NCBI GenBank assembly: GCA_009823505.1
Contig: VZQC01006876.1
Span: 3,056,781-3,120,780, forward strand
DNA length: 64,000 nucleotides
From: Rhizomys pruinosus
Lineage: Eukaryota; Chordata; Mammalia; Rodentia; Spalacidae
Direction: 5' to 3'
Shown here: one piece after another, positions 31,854-43,439 of the stretch
Position numbering within the stretch: the first letter of the stretch is position 1
Layout of the letters: every line of letters begins with the position of its first letter
Made by a program: the position numbers and the translations under genes
The notes under the pieces: generated by a model
Told to the model about the DNA's origin: nothing
The model's database searches: none
Seen by the model: only the letters and a program-made list of their open reading frames with translations

Positions 31854-32141
31854 TGTGGGTCATCCCATCTATTCCCCCAGTGAGGCATGTAGAGAACATG
31901 CACGGGAAAGCACGGCACATGGACTCGTGGTGAGTTATCCAAATAGAGAGCTTTACTCAAAAATGGCCGGTTTTATAGGCCATGTGACTTCATTACCCAG
32001 GGCCAAATCCTAGACCTTTGGGTCACCACATCCCACCCCATGGGCGTGGCCAGGGAGGCCCCATGACTCCCACTTATGCACTAGGGAGCATCAGTTGGAG
32101 TGCTAGCCCATTCATACCTAACTTAAGTGAATTTTCCCACA
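31854..32141 (-). mobile_element. Candidate solo LTR
   Basis: A 288-bp block with inverted ends TGTGGG...CCCACA. On the minus strand it has a TATA-like box (cctataaaa, 31980-31972) followed by gagtaaagctctct, a layout seen in LTR R/U5 regions. No flanking target duplication is visible, so the call rests on ends and motif order only. Confidence 0.38.
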
Positions 32142-32796
32142 TCTCACCCTTTTAATTTAATTTTTTTTTTCTGAGAGGCAGGTGAGCCCATGGGAGAGGC
32201 TAACATCACAAAGGAACCTGAGCTTTGAACAGCCAGCTGCTCAAGCCTGTCTTGAGTGCCAGGTGGGGGTGGGGGGCGGATCAGACCTGAGATTTTAGTT
32301 TTTTACACTAAGGCCAATTAAAAACAAAAAACAAAAAACCCCCAAACCAACCATGAAGTGAACCGGCCCAAGATCCACCCAGGGTGTTCAGAGGAGAGTG
32401 AATAGCCTGCTGGGCTGGAATTGTGTGTGTGGGAGGATCATGGAAAGACAAACAGCCCAATGCGGCATGCCCTTTGCCCTTAAAACAGGCTTTGTCCTGT
32501 TCGCACTGGGGAGGCATGGACTGGAGCAGGAGACTACCAAGGCAGGAAGGGAGGAGGATGCAGCTGTGTCCGTGTGCAGGGTGGATTGGATGAGGGAGAG
32601 AAGAAGGGGTAGGGGTCGGATGAGAGTCAGTGCCCCCTCACCCAGAGTGGACAGTGCTCAGATGAGAGCCAGTGCCCCCTTACCCAGAGTGGACGTGTTA
32701 AAGATGCAGCTACAAAGATAGGTGTCTCTGCTCTGTTAAAGGACATTTTGACACATGGTAAGTTGATGGCATGTAGAATTTAAAAATCCAAACTAA
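32142..32796. other. Unique sequence with a 42-bp tandem duplication
   Basis: No gene recognised. A 42-bp unit (gatgagagtcagtgccccct) is repeated at 32619 and 32661, the second copy slightly diverged. Confidence 0.55.
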
Positions 32797-32940
32797 ATGG
32801 GTGTCGTGGCTCATATCCATATCTCAGCATTTGAGAGGCTGAGGCAGGAGGATTGCAGCATGCAGAAGGCCAGCCTGCGCTACAAATGAGTACAAGACCA
32901 GCCTGAGCTATGGGAGGAGACCTTGTTTCTCCCCACAAAT
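32797..32940 (+). mobile_element. Old B1 / proto-B1 SINE
   Basis: Diverged 7SL-derived unit (gtgtcgtggctcatatccat, gaggctgaggcaggaggatt, agaccagcctgagctatggg). Confidence 0.7.
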
Positions 32941-33196
32941 CAGCCAACCAAATCGTCAATCGATCAATCAAGAAATATAAACGTTTCACTCAGGCTTTCC
33001 ATGACAGCCTTGCTCTGAGCAAGAACTAGCCTGGGCCTCTCTTTGATGCTTCACCCCCAGGAAGCCACTTGCCTTGTAAAGCCTGCTCTGCAGTGGAATT
33101 CTCTCTGGGGTACTAACGACGTGCTTTAGTTTACTCCCAGGAGAGATTCACTCATGAGATGTCCCGGGAGGACACGTGAGTGGGGTGTATATGCAT

Positions 33197-33278
33197 GTGC
33201 ACATGTGCATGTATGTTGTGTGTATAGATGGATGCATGTGCACATGTGCATGTATGTTGTGGGTATAGATGGATGCAT
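33197..33278. repeat. 41-bp tandem duplication
   Basis: Two units starting at 33197 and 33238 (gtgcacatgtgcatgtatgt), one base different. Leads into the larger minisatellite. Confidence 0.93.
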
Positions 33279-33423
33279 ACATGCTTGCATACATGCATGT
33301 CCACATATGTACCTGTTTGCACTTGCATTTGTATTTGTACGTATGCATGCATACGGGTGCATTTATGCTCATATGTATATGCTTGCTTGTGCATGCTTAT
33401 TCATGTGTTTGTGTGCATGCGTA

Positions 33424-33726
33424 CAGGTGCATTCATGTTCATATGTATATGCTTGTGTGTGCAGGTGCATTCGTGTTCATATGTATATGCTTGTGTGTGC
33501 AGGTGCATTCGTGTTCATATGTATATGCTTGTGTGTGCAGGTGCATTCGTGTTCATATGTATATGCTTGTGTGTGCAGGTGCATTCGTGTTCATATGTAT
33601 ATGCTTGTGTGTGCAGGTGCATTCGTGTTCATATATATATGCTTGTGTGTGCAGATGCATTCGTGTTCATATGTATATGCTGTGTGTGCAAGTGCATTCG
33701 TGTTCATATGTATATGCTTGTGTGTG
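33424..33726. repeat. 38-bp minisatellite, eight units
   Basis: Units start at 33424, 33462, 33500, 33538, 33576, 33614, 33652 and 33689, with wording caggtgcattcgtgttcata. Middle units are identical; the edge units differ by one or two bases and the seventh is 37 bp. None of the three plus frames has a stop in the unit, giving three overlapping open frames of 180-200 codons that are not genes. Confidence 0.95.
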
Positions 33727-34097
33727 CATGTGTACTTTCATGCTGTGTGTTAGTGGCTTTTCCAGATGTGGAGCTAAACATTGTCCAGTGCCTGCTGATC
33801 CAGATCTCTGCTAAGCCAGTCTCTGGACTCAGTTAAGTGTATTTGATAAGTATCCAAGCTTCATAATTACTCCCAATGGTGGGGGGAAGGGGCAGGACCA
33901 GTTTCAACAAACCTCTTGCCTTGCAGGCAAAGAGCAAATGGCAAAAATGACTATTCAAATAAAGCTTGGGTGTGCCAGCTTTTAAATTTTTTCCAGAGTG
34001 GATTAATTCAGGAGCAGTGATTATGTATATTGGCAAGGGGAGAAATTTTTTTAAAAAACATAGTAAGCAAGAAAATAAAGGTGAGCTACAGTGTATG

Positions 34098-34262
34098 CGT
34101 GCATGCGTGTGCGTGCGTGCGTGTGCGTGTGTGTGCGTGTGCATGCATGTGTGCGTGCGCGCGTGTGTGTGCGTGTGTGTGTGTGTGCGTGCGCGCGTGT
34201 GTGTGCATGCGTGCCTGTGTGTGTGCGTGTGCATGTATGTGCGTGTATGTGTGTGTGTGCTA
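34098..34262. repeat. GT/GC alternating purine-pyrimidine tract
   Basis: About 165 bp of gtgcgtgcgtgt-type sequence. Nearly strict purine-pyrimidine alternation with many GC steps is the classic Z-DNA-prone composition. Confidence 0.9.
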
Positions 34263-34317
34263 CAATGTAGAGGGAAGGGCTTCTGAGCGCAGGGGGGAAC
34301 GGGGAGGGAAAAGGAAC

Positions 34318-34385
34318 CAAAACAGCTTAGCATTTGGGAGGCCCTGGGTTCTATCCTGGGAACCACAACATGTAAATATATAGAA
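34318..34385 (+). mobile_element. ID-like SINE fragment
   Basis: agcatttgggaggccctggg and gttctatcctgggaaccaca resemble the right part of an ID unit, with an A-rich tail. Confidence 0.5.
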
Positions 34386-34651
34386 AAACAAACAAATAAA
34401 GGAAAGAGAAGAAGGGAAGAGATGAGAAAGAACCAAGGAGGAAGAGGAGTTTAATAATCAGATTTTGACCTTCGTCAGTTGGACAAGAATATATTTTAAC
34501 TGCATCTTTAAATGTGTACAGAAGATAGCACTCATGAGACAGACAGCAAATGCTTCCCAGTCCTTGCTCTGAGTATCAGGATATCTTGAAATCACCGGTG
34601 AACTTAAATGTCTCCCTCTTCCTCCTTTCTCTATCCCTTCCCTTGTAGTTT

Positions 34652-34757
34652 TGAGTCAGATAGTACCGTGTAAGTAGTCCAGGCTGACTGGAAGTGCAGG
34701 AATCTCCTCCTTCTGCTCCCCAAGTGCAAGATTACAGGCACACCCCACATCACTCAA
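34652..34757 (-). mobile_element. Old B1 SINE
   Basis: Diverged inverted B1 (gtagtccaggctgactggaa, caagtgcaagattacaggca). Confidence 0.65.
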
Positions 34758-34784
34758 CCTAGAAATTCTGTTTCTGAAGCATTA

Positions 34785-34990
34785 TTTCCAATAGTCATAA
34801 AGTAGAAACACTCAAATAGCCATCCTGATTTGTGGTTAAACTGCACATATGCCTCCATTTTATAAGTTGTCCAGAATGGGCGCATCCATTCATACAGAAG
34901 ATTAGAATGGTTGCCAGGGACGAGAGGGAGCGGGTAATGGAGGGCTTCACTGTGCGGTGATGAACCGGAGCCAGACAGGTCCGGTTGGAT
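34785..34990 (+). mobile_element. Ancient L1 3'-end fragment
   Basis: The order 'caatagtcataaagtagaaa ... gtccagaatgggcgcatcc ... agaatggttgccagggacga' follows the end of ORF2 and 3'UTR of mammal-wide L1MA/L1MB families. Diverged, so pre-rodent in age. Confidence 0.6.
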
Positions 34991-35294
34991 GAAGCTGGCA
35001 CCATCATGATCCAGTCGTCTCTCAACGGGGCCCCCAGCTGGGAGTCAAGCCCTCAACACTCGAGCCTTTGGGGACATTTTATATCTGAGCCATAATGTGG
35101 GCAGAACTCAGCTGTGGACCCAGAGCAGATGGGAGGCTTACCCACTTAGCACCAAGTCTGTGTCCTTCATCTATCATTTTTGGACTCTAACAACAAGTCC
35201 ATTGAGGGTTGTGTGCAAAAGACTTCTCTCTGATTTCAAAGGAAAGATACTTTCAGTTGTGGCAGAAATCCTAATCCAAGCCAAGAACTGGACT
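34991..35294. other. Unique intergenic sequence
   Basis: No gene or repeat recognised. Confidence 0.5.
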
Positions 35295-35420
<126 letters not shown>

Positions 35421-35637
35421 ATCTGCCTACCTATCCATCCATCCATCATCTATTATCTTTTTTCATTCATTCTTCCTCTTCTTTCCTCCTCCTTCCTCCT
35501 TTTTCCTTCTCCTCCTTCCTTCCTTCTTCCCTTTCTTCTCCTTCCCTTCCTCCTTCTCCCCTTTCTCCCCTTCCTCCTTCTCCCCTTTCTCCCCTTCCTC
35601 CTCCCCTTTCTCTTCCCCTTCCTCCTCCCCTTCCTCT
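35421..35637. repeat. Pyrimidine-only tract
   Basis: Starts with ccatccatcc words, then from 35466 nearly pure T/C (ttcctcctcccctttct). Such long polypyrimidine tracts can form triplex DNA; the minus strand reads as poly Glu/Gly/Arg, not a gene. Confidence 0.9.
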
Positions 35638-35770
35638 GAGGCAGGATCTCCTTGTAGTCCCAGCTGTGGAACTTGCTATGTAGAACAGGTTAGCCTTGAT
35701 CTCACAGAGATCCTCCTTCTTCTGCCTCCCAAAGGCTGGGACTAAAGGTGTGCACCACCACACCTCACTT
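35638..35770 (-). mobile_element. B1 SINE
   Basis: Inverted B1 (aggcaggatctccttgtagt to gtgtgcaccaccacacctc), moderately diverged. Confidence 0.87.
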
Positions 35771-35780
35771 CCTCTTCTTG

Positions 35781-35911
35781 ATTTTTGAGATGGTTTTATG
35801 TAGCCCACCAAGCTGGCCTCAAACTTGTTGTGTAGGTAAGGATGGCCTGCCAATCTTTCTGTCTTCATTTCCAATTGTTAAGATTACAAGTGTGTACCTC
35901 TGGGCCCAACT
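35781..35911 (-). mobile_element. Old B1 SINE
   Basis: Inverted diverged B1 (tttttgagatggttttatgt, caagctggcctcaaacttgt, taagattacaagtgtgtacc). Confidence 0.7.
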
Positions 35912-36414
35912 TATTTCTTTTTAATAATTGGCATATTGGCTTTGACTATGTCATTTACAGATAGAAGAATTTTAAGGATATGAAGTAATTTGCCAAAGGT
36001 GACCCCGCTAATAAGTTTCAAAACTTGGTTCCAAACCTATGTCTGCCTGAATTCAGAGCTCTTTTCTCATCACTACCTGCCCAAGTCATGTCAGAGACTT
36101 TTGGAGGGCCGGGGCTGCGCAGGTGACTTCTGGGGCTAGCAGGTAGCTAGTCATTACCTTTCCCTTCCTCAGTGTCACAATAATATGCTCTGGCCCCCAG
36201 CTGCTCCAGGATAAGGAGCTCACCAGGGACTTGTTGGAAATGCAGAATGCCAGGTCCTCCCACGCCTACACAGAACCTTCTTTCTACACCATCCGTAGGG
36301 GATTTATATCTACATCAAAGTTTGAGAAAAGTGGTATAGTCACAGTTCCAAGCTCTCCTTGCCAGTGATTGGCCTTGCAGCTCTTGCAAGCATGGATTTT
36401 GTAGTTTCTATTAC
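35912..36414. other. Unique intergenic sequence
   Basis: No gene recognised. Confidence 0.5.
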
Positions 36415-36425
36415 TATTGTTGTTT

Positions 36426-36662
36426 ATTTTATTTTATTTTATTTTATTTTATTATTTTTTATGTGTATGAGTGTACTGTCTGCATGTAGGTTGGCACACT
36501 CATGTCATACAATGCCTCGGAGGTCAGAAGAGGGCTTCAGAATCTCCTGGAACTGGAGTTAAAGACAGTTCTTTAGCCGCCATGTGGGTGCTGGGAATCA
36601 AACCTGGGTCCTCAGCAAGAGCAGTAGGTGCTCTTAACTGCTGAGCCATCTCTCCAGCCCCA
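36426..36662 (-). mobile_element. B2 SINE with TSD
   Basis: Inverted B2 with a TTTTA-repeat tail, flanked by 11-bp repeats tattgttgttt at 36415-36425 and 36663-36673. Confidence 0.95.
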
Positions 36663-36750
36663 TATTGTTGTTTTTGTGCCGTGTTAGGGAATGAAATTAG
36701 TGCCTAGCAAGTGCATAACCCCCCAGGCTCATTATTATTATTTGGGGGTG

Positions 36751-36996
36751 TCACTCACTGTTGAGTGTGGACTCAATTTCCTGGGGATTCAGTTTCAGTA
36801 GAGGAGGCAGGGTAGAACAAGGGCTCTGAATCATTATTAACTCAATAAAGTCTGTCACAGATCCCCCTTCTAGCTCTATCCAGTAGATTAGCATCAGATT
36901 CATGTTATTTATGAATGGATCTTCCACTGGCTTCTTCAGGTCAACTGGTTCAATCTGGCTGCTTATTTCCCCCTCAGTATGTTTCTTTTCTTGCAT
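36751..36996 (-). other. Possible exon or orphan ORF (81 codons)
   Basis: Minus-strand ATG frame of 81 residues in otherwise unique DNA, acidic (begins MQEKKHTEGEISSQIEPVDL). The frame ends beside AACA|GTGAGTGAC, a fair 5' splice-donor match. An AG acceptor with a pyrimidine stretch (cactgtttcag) lies upstream near 37065, but a TGA separates it in frame, so only a first-coding-exon reading would work. I do not recognise the peptide. Could be chance. Confidence 0.25.
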
Positions 36997-37177
36997 TTCT
37001 TCTTCCTGTTTGAAGTGTCATTGTCTTCCTGTTGCCTGGTGACCTTCGTGGCAATAACTGAAACAGTGAATTTATTTACAAGACAATTAAGTGTGACAGA
37101 GTCAAGAAAGCAAGTCTCAAGTCTGCATCCCCGATCTAAAGTCTGTGCACTCTGGATACAGAGGTTTTTGGGGTAGA

Positions 37178-37193
37178 GAGTGTGTGTGTGTGT

Positions 37194-37230
<37 letters not shown>

Positions 37231-37270
37231 TGTGTGTCTGTGTCTGTGTCTGTGTGTGTCTGTGTCTGCA
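37178..37270. repeat. (GT)n microsatellite
   Basis: GT repeat grading into gtgtctgtgt words. Confidence 0.95.
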
Positions 37271-37440
37271 TGTACACGCCACTCTGTGTACGTGGAAGTC
37301 AGAGACCAGTTTATGGGAATCAGTTCTCTTTCTGTCTACCATGTTGGTTCCAGAGATGGAGCTTGGGTCATCAGGCTTGGCTGTAGACTTCCATTAGCTT
37401 TGCCCTCACTGCTGCATGGATCATGGTAGTAAAGGGCACC
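37262..37440 (-). mobile_element. B3-like SINE
   Basis: Inverted, old B3/B2-type unit whose 3' CA-rich tail produced the neighbouring microsatellite (gtcagagaccagtttatggg, agcttgggtcatcaggcttg). Confidence 0.6.
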
Positions 37441-38118
37441 TAACAGTTTTTCAGGAACCTATTTAAACCATGGAAGCCACTTGGGTGTGCACACCATGGA
37501 GGTGCTTTTTGACGTGAGAGGGCCCAACTCCACCTTCAGAGCACACTATGCTGCCAGGTTCTATCCATGTCTCTTACCAAGAGCTATGGTGCCCGGATGC
37601 TTGATTATGCATGCACAGACCTCATATTATTTTACTTTCATTATGCATCCAGTCTGCTTTCTCCACATCTCAGACTGATGCCTTGCTTCTTTCCTCTAGA
37701 ACTGCAGAAGTAGAAACCTAGACCAAAACCGCAAATGGATAATAAGGTGAAAGGAAGCAACACAAATCTATCAGTTATAACCTTAATTATTAATGGACTA
37801 AACTCCCCAATCAAAAGACACAGACTGGGAAATTGGATTAGGAAACAGAACCCATCTATACGCTGTCTACAACAAATGCATCTTACCTTTAAGGATAGGC
37901 ACCACCTTAAAGTGAAAGGATAGAAAAAAATATTCCAAGCAAATGGTACCAAAAAGAAAGCAGGTGTTGCTATTTTAATATCAGACAAAATAGACTTCAA
38001 AGTAAAAGAAATCAGAAGAGACAAAGAAAGCCATTACATATTTATCAAAGGAACAATTGACCATGAAGATTTCACAATCATGAATATATATGCACCAAAC
38101 TCTGGTGCATCACACTTT

Positions 38119-38219
38119 TTTTTAATAAAATAATTTTTATTATTTTAAATTATGTGTTTATGCATGTATACATGTGAATGCAAGGGTCTCTGTGGGGCTA
38201 CAGTCCCATGCAGTCTCAG
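38119..38219 (-). mobile_element. 5'-truncated B2/B3 SINE inside L1-3
   Basis: About 100 bp with a T-run at the left, flanked by exact 15-bp repeats ggtgcatcacacttt at 38104-38118 and 38220-38234. Confidence 0.85.
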
Positions 38220-38642
38220 GGTGCATCACACTTTACAAAGACAATTCTCCAGGACCACAAGGTACAGATTAACCCCAGTAAACTCATAATAGGGGACTTC
38301 AACACCCCACTGAACACTTTGGACAGGTCAACCAGACAAAGAATAAAAAGAGAGATGAGACATCTGAACTGAATGATACAATACACCAAATGGACCTCAC
38401 AGACATCTACTGAATATTCCACCCTAATACCAGAGAATGAATACACTTTCTACTCAGCACCCCAGGGAACATTCTCCAAAATTGACCACATACTGGGACA
38501 CAGAAGAAACCTCCACAAATACAAAAAGATTGAAATAATTCCATGCATTCTATCAGACTACAGTGCAATAAAGCTCATTATCAACACCAGGATAAGCCCT
38601 ATTATTTACAAGAACACATGGAGACTGAACAACACACTCTTG

Positions 38643-38784
38643 GGTGTGGTGGCACACACCTTTAATCCTAGCACTTGGGAGGCAGAGGCAAGCAGATCTT
38701 TGTGAGTTCAAAGCCAGCCTGATCTACAGAGTGAGTTCCAGGACAGCTGGGGCTACAGGGAGACCCTGTCTCGAAAAGACCAAA

Positions 38785-38821
<37 letters not shown>
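38643..38821 (+). mobile_element. B1 SINE inside L1-3
   Basis: B1 with an (AAAT)n tail, flanked by exact 12-bp repeats aacacactcttg at 38631-38642 and 38822-38833. Younger than L1-3. Confidence 0.95.
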
Positions 38822-38823
<2 letters not shown>

Positions 38824-38873
38824 CACACTCTTGAATAATGAATGGGCCAAGGAAGAGATAAAGAAAGAAATAA

Positions 38874-39087
38874 GGGGCTGAAGATATGGCCTAGAGGTTA
38901 AGAGTGCCAAATGCTCTTGCAGAGGACCAGGGTTCGATTCCCAGCACCCACATGGTGGCTGAGAACCGTCTTTAACTTCAGTTCCAGGGGAATCTGACAC
39001 CCTCTTCTGACCTCCGCGGCATTGCATGACATGGGCGCACAGACCTGCATGCAGACAGTACATTCGTGCACATAAAAAAAAATTAAA
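38874..39087 (+). mobile_element. B2 SINE inside L1-3
   Basis: Near-consensus B2, flanked by aaagaaataa at 38864-38873 and 39088-39097. Confidence 0.94.
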
Positions 39088-39797
39088 AAAGAAATAAATA
39101 AAAGCATTTCTGGAACTGAACGACAATGATAATACAACACAACAAAACTTATGGGATACTTTAAAAGCAGACCTAAGAGGTAAGTTTATAGCCCTGGGTG
39201 CCTACATTAGAAAAACAGAAAGAGCACAAGTGAACAATTTAACACTGCAGCTAAAAACACTTGAGAGACAACAACAGATGGACCCTAAATGCAACAGATA
39301 GGAAGAAATAAAAAAAAATCAGAGCAGAAATCAATGAAATAGAAATAAAGAAAACAATACAAAAAAATCAATGAATCCAAAAGTTGGTTCTTTGAGAGAA
39401 TAAACAAGATAGACCTCTAGCCCAACTAGCCAAAAGAAGGAAGGAACAACTCCAAATCAATACAATCTGTGATGAAAAGGGAAATATCACAACGGACAAG
39501 GAAAAGATCAAGAAAATTATATGGGAATATTACAAGAACCTATATTCTACCAAGTTTGAAAACCTAGAAGAAATGGATGAATATCTGAAATCCTGGGAAT
39601 CACCAAAGCTCAGCCAAGAAGAGATCAGCAGCTTAAACAGACCCATAACATATGAAGAAATAGAGGATGTAGTAAGAAGCCTCCCAACTAAAAAAAGCCC
39701 AGGCCCAGACGGTTTCACAGCAGAATTCTATAAAACATTTCAAAAAGACCTACAACCATTATTACTGAAACTGTTTAGAAGTATACAATCAGAGGGA

Positions 39798-39966
39798 AGT
39801 TTTTGTTTTTTTTTTTTGTCTAATTCAACCAGGGCCCCTCCCTGTAGCCCCAGCTGGCATGGAACTCCGGCTCTATAGACCAGGCCGGCCTTGAATCACA
39901 TGGAGATCTGCCTGCCTCTGCATCCCAAGGTGCTAGGATTAAAGGCATGCACCACCAACACCCAGC
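39798..39966 (-). mobile_element. B1 SINE at the L1-3 breakpoint
   Basis: Inverted B1 with a T-run at 39800-39818 and end gcatgcaccaccaacaccca. It sits exactly where the plus-strand L1 half stops and the reversed half begins. Confidence 0.85.
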
Positions 39967-40969
39967 GAGATTTTCTTCTTTTTTTTTTTTCTTTAATTTT
40001 TCTTAAGGGATTCTACAACTATAATGAGAGCACAGTTGCTTTAAGATCACACTGATGTTGCTCAGCTTGACATACAATTAGGTAACTGGCACTAACAATC
40101 CACGACGAGGGATTACCATTTGTCCTTTGTTTTTTCTGGGACTGTGTTTACTTCACTCAGCATGATAATCTTCTAGCTCATCCATTTACCTTTCAATTCA
40201 TTTGATGTCATTGTGTTGTTTTTACTGTGCATTAGACTCCATTCAGTTATGTAGTTATGTATTCCAATTTTCTCTTATCTCACCTCACCATCAGTATGAG
40301 AAGAGGGAACTAATAGGGTTGGGTTTCTAGCTCAACTGTGCTATTGTGAAGAATGATGCAATAAACATAGCTGTTGTATGTATCTCTGTGGTAAGGAGTC
40401 TTGTAGGTCCATACCCAGGAGTGGTAATGGCTGGGTCAGGTGGCAAGCTTCCTTTCCAAGTCTTCCAAGGGTTCTGGCTGCACACTACGCTTTCCATAGC
40501 GGCTGTAATGAGTTTAACGATTCCCGCCACCGAGCAGTGGTTAATGATGGCCCCTTTCCCCACAACCGTCTCCACGCCACTTGGTAATCATTTTAGTTTG
40601 TTCTTGATCCGAACCCAGTACTTATATGAGACGTAAGGGATAATATCTTAACAGTGGGTTTTTCATTCCAATGTTGCCATTTTCCTTAAACTTTATTTAG
40701 AGACATTGAACACTTCTGTTTTTTTAAATATCACACAATAATTTTTTTACTAAGTCCTAAAACAACCATGTAAATCTGTAGACCGAGTCTGGGCAAAATT
40801 GGATACTTGTTGAATTACGTCAATTAAATATACATTAATCAAATATAGACCCGTGTCCCTCTCCCGCCCCTTCCCCCTCCTGAAAGACCCTTCTTTTTTT
40901 TTTTTTTTTTAATTTTTTTTTATTTTTTTTTTTTTTTTTTTTTTTTTGCTGGCAGTGGTGTTGTGTGCA

Positions 40970-41158
40970 ACCAACTGTCAAGTGCAGTGGCCGGCGGAGG
41001 ATAGAAAAAAGAGGGTCTCGGACTTCCCCTGAAACTGGAGTTTTTCAGACGGTTCTTCGGCCCCATGTGGGTAGCTGGGATTTTTGAACCGCGGGTCCTA
41101 CTGTAAGAGCGGCTGTCCGGCGCTCTTCTAACCGCTAGGCCACTCTCCTCCAGCAGCT
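40970..41158 (-). mobile_element. B2 SINE in block A
   Basis: Noisy inverted B2 (gtggccggcggaggatag, ccatgtgggtagctggga, aggccactctcctccagca). The same insertion recurs in block B. Confidence 0.75.
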
Positions 41159-43276
41159 CGGAAAGAACACTTTTAAGTCATGTTTCTCGCATTCAGCTCT
41201 ATCTCTAATTCCTCACTTGTTGGAAGAGTCTCTGTTCAAGACTACTCTTAGCCTCCATCTATATGAGGGTCGGGATTTCATTCTGTTTATCTTTCTTCTT
41301 TTTGTTTTTTAAAGTCAGTATATTCTGGAAAAAGAATTTCCAATGGCCTTTGTCAGAACGTATCTAGCTGCTGAAGGTTTCCTCCCACTCCGTGGGTTTT
41401 CTCCTCACTTTCTTTGATTTGTTTCATTTTGATGTACAGAGACTTTTGAGTTTGTTAATGAGTGGTTACTCACATTTGTCCATATTGTCAAACCTTAATT
41501 CTTCCCAGCTGCTGTCTGAGTTTAGAAAGCATTTTTTCCTACACCTAATGTCTTTAGGTGCAGTCTGTAGTGTGACCAACTTTTCTTCTATCACCTTCAG
41601 CACGTTGGTTGATGGTTTCACCATTAGAGAGTCTGGAGCTTAAAACTTTTGATACCAGGGTGAGAAGGTTAAGGGATAGTATTTTAATTTTATTTTCTTC
41701 ACCAATGGTTGATCCAGTTTAGTTTACCAACACCACTTGCTGAAAGATGCTGTTTCCTCCCACTGTTATTCTTCTTGGCCCCCTCTGTCAAGTATAATGA
41801 GGCTGGTAATGAACATTGTATGTGCTCATAATTCAGTTTGCGATTTCAGATTAATTTATTCCATAGGTCTATCAGGTCAATGTATTTATGGTGCCACCGT
41901 AAACCGTCGGGATGTTTTTTGAGTCTATAAGATAGCCTCTATAGATGATAGCTTGAAGTCGGTTATACGCACATCCCCCTGTATTGCTCTTTATCAACTC
42001 AGGGGCTGTTTTTGGCTATTTCGGGGCGTACTTTTGGTCGTTTTTACAAACAATTTAAGTGCTTTTTTTTTTCAAAGCCCTGGTGAAGAAACTCTCAGGG
42101 TTTTGTTAATTGGGGGATGCTTATTTTCATTTAAATTTTTTATATTACAAGAGTTTTGGCGTTAGAAGTTGACCATTTTTGCTATATTAAATCCCAATTC
42201 CATGAGCATGGGAGGTTTTCCTTCCATCTGAGTTCTTCTTCAATTTCTTCACTTCACAGGAGAGGTTTTTAAAATTTCTTTCCGTTCTGGAGTAGAGATC
42301 TTTGGTTTTCTTTGGGTTTTTAGTTTGTTCTTGTTCCTAGGTATTTTATTATTTTTTTTGAGGCTATATCTGAATGGGAAGTTCCTTTAGTTGCTTTTAG
42401 TTGTTGTTGCGTTGATTATATAGAACAGGCTTAAATTGATTTTTCTAGGTAATTTTATATCCTGCCACCTTTACTGACAGCTCTTTACATTGTTTCTAGG
42501 AGTTTTCTGGGTGGAGTTTTCTACTCCTATCACCTTCCTCCCATCTACTTCTCCGCACCCACAAGGGCTAGGCTTTTGACTTTCTTTCGTTCAGTAGTTT
42601 ACTCCTTTTACATTTCCTTTTCTGCCTTATTTCCCTGGAAAAAGTGTTTCAAGCACTATATTGGGAAAGGGAAGTGGTGACAGGGGACAGCCCTTGCCAA
42701 GTCTCCTTTCTTAGGGGAATGCTTCGATGTCGTTTCACCCATTCTAGGGATGAATTATTCGGCCGTGTTAGGTTTCTGCTCAATATATGGCTATTTGACT
42801 TACATTTGAGGAATCGGATCCCTCAAATCCAATTCCCCATAGAGACTTTAATGGGAGCCATAAGGGGAATGTGCTGATGATTTGTGTCAAAGGCTTCTTT
42901 TTTTTTTGTTCATTTTTTTTTTATAATTTAGATTTTTTTTTTTTTGTGTGTTTTGTCTTTCAATTTATTTTATTTTCGAGTTTCATTTGATATTGTGACT
43001 TTCATGGTTGAACCATCCCTGCATCTCTGGTATGAATCCACTTGGTCACTGATGGATGATCTTCTTGATTGTGGATCTGGATGCGATTTGCAAGTATCAC
43101 TCGTTGTTAGTAATTTTTGCATCTTATTCATTTAATGGATGGGTCTATAGTTTACATCTTTTGGTTGATTATTTTGCCTGGTTTTTGGTTTAGACTAGAT
43201 GATGCTGGTGCGGTATAGAAGTGAATTTGGGATAATTCCCTCTGATTGTATCCTTCTACACAATTTAACTAGTAAT

Positions 43277-43277
43277 N
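43277..43277. other. Single undetermined base at the junction of two duplicate blocks
   Basis: One N at the end of block A (agtaat N cgttttg), just before T-rich sequence leading into block B. Confidence 0.97.
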
Positions 43278-43439
43278 CGTTTTGTTTTTTGTTTTTGTTT
43301 TTCGTTTGTTTTGTTTTTTTTTTTTTTTCTTCCTTCCTCCCTCTCCCGCCCCCTCCCCCCCTCCTGAAAGCAACCCTTTCCTTTTTTTTTTTTTTTTTAA
43401 TTTTTTATTTATTTTTTTAATTTTTGAATTTGTCTTTGT

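Larger units (their letters stand above)
37699..39797 (+). mobile_element. LINE-1, upstream half of ORF2 (L1-3, plus part)
   Basis: Starts at aactgcagaagtagaaacc, in the ORF1-ORF2 spacer, then the ORF2 start (ATG near 37735). It runs in plus orientation to ...cagagggaa at 39797, matching the complement of L1-1 from about 15004 down to 13457. Good sequence quality, but ORF2 is broken: a Trp codon became TAG near 37921, frames shift, and three SINEs are inserted. It stops abruptly mid-ORF2 without an A-tail, abnormal for L1. Its missing 3' half lies beyond, in reverse (39970-45723). Confidence 0.9.

Noticed and set aside
33424..33726. CRISPR-like array
   Set aside because: Units are directly tandem with no spacers, and the DNA is a rodent genome; it is a minisatellite.
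33154..33836. Three overlapping plus-strand open frames of 181-202 codons
   Set aside because: All are produced by the 41-bp and 38-bp tandem repeats, which lack stops in every forward frame. Composition (Cys/Tyr/Val/His) follows the DNA repeat.
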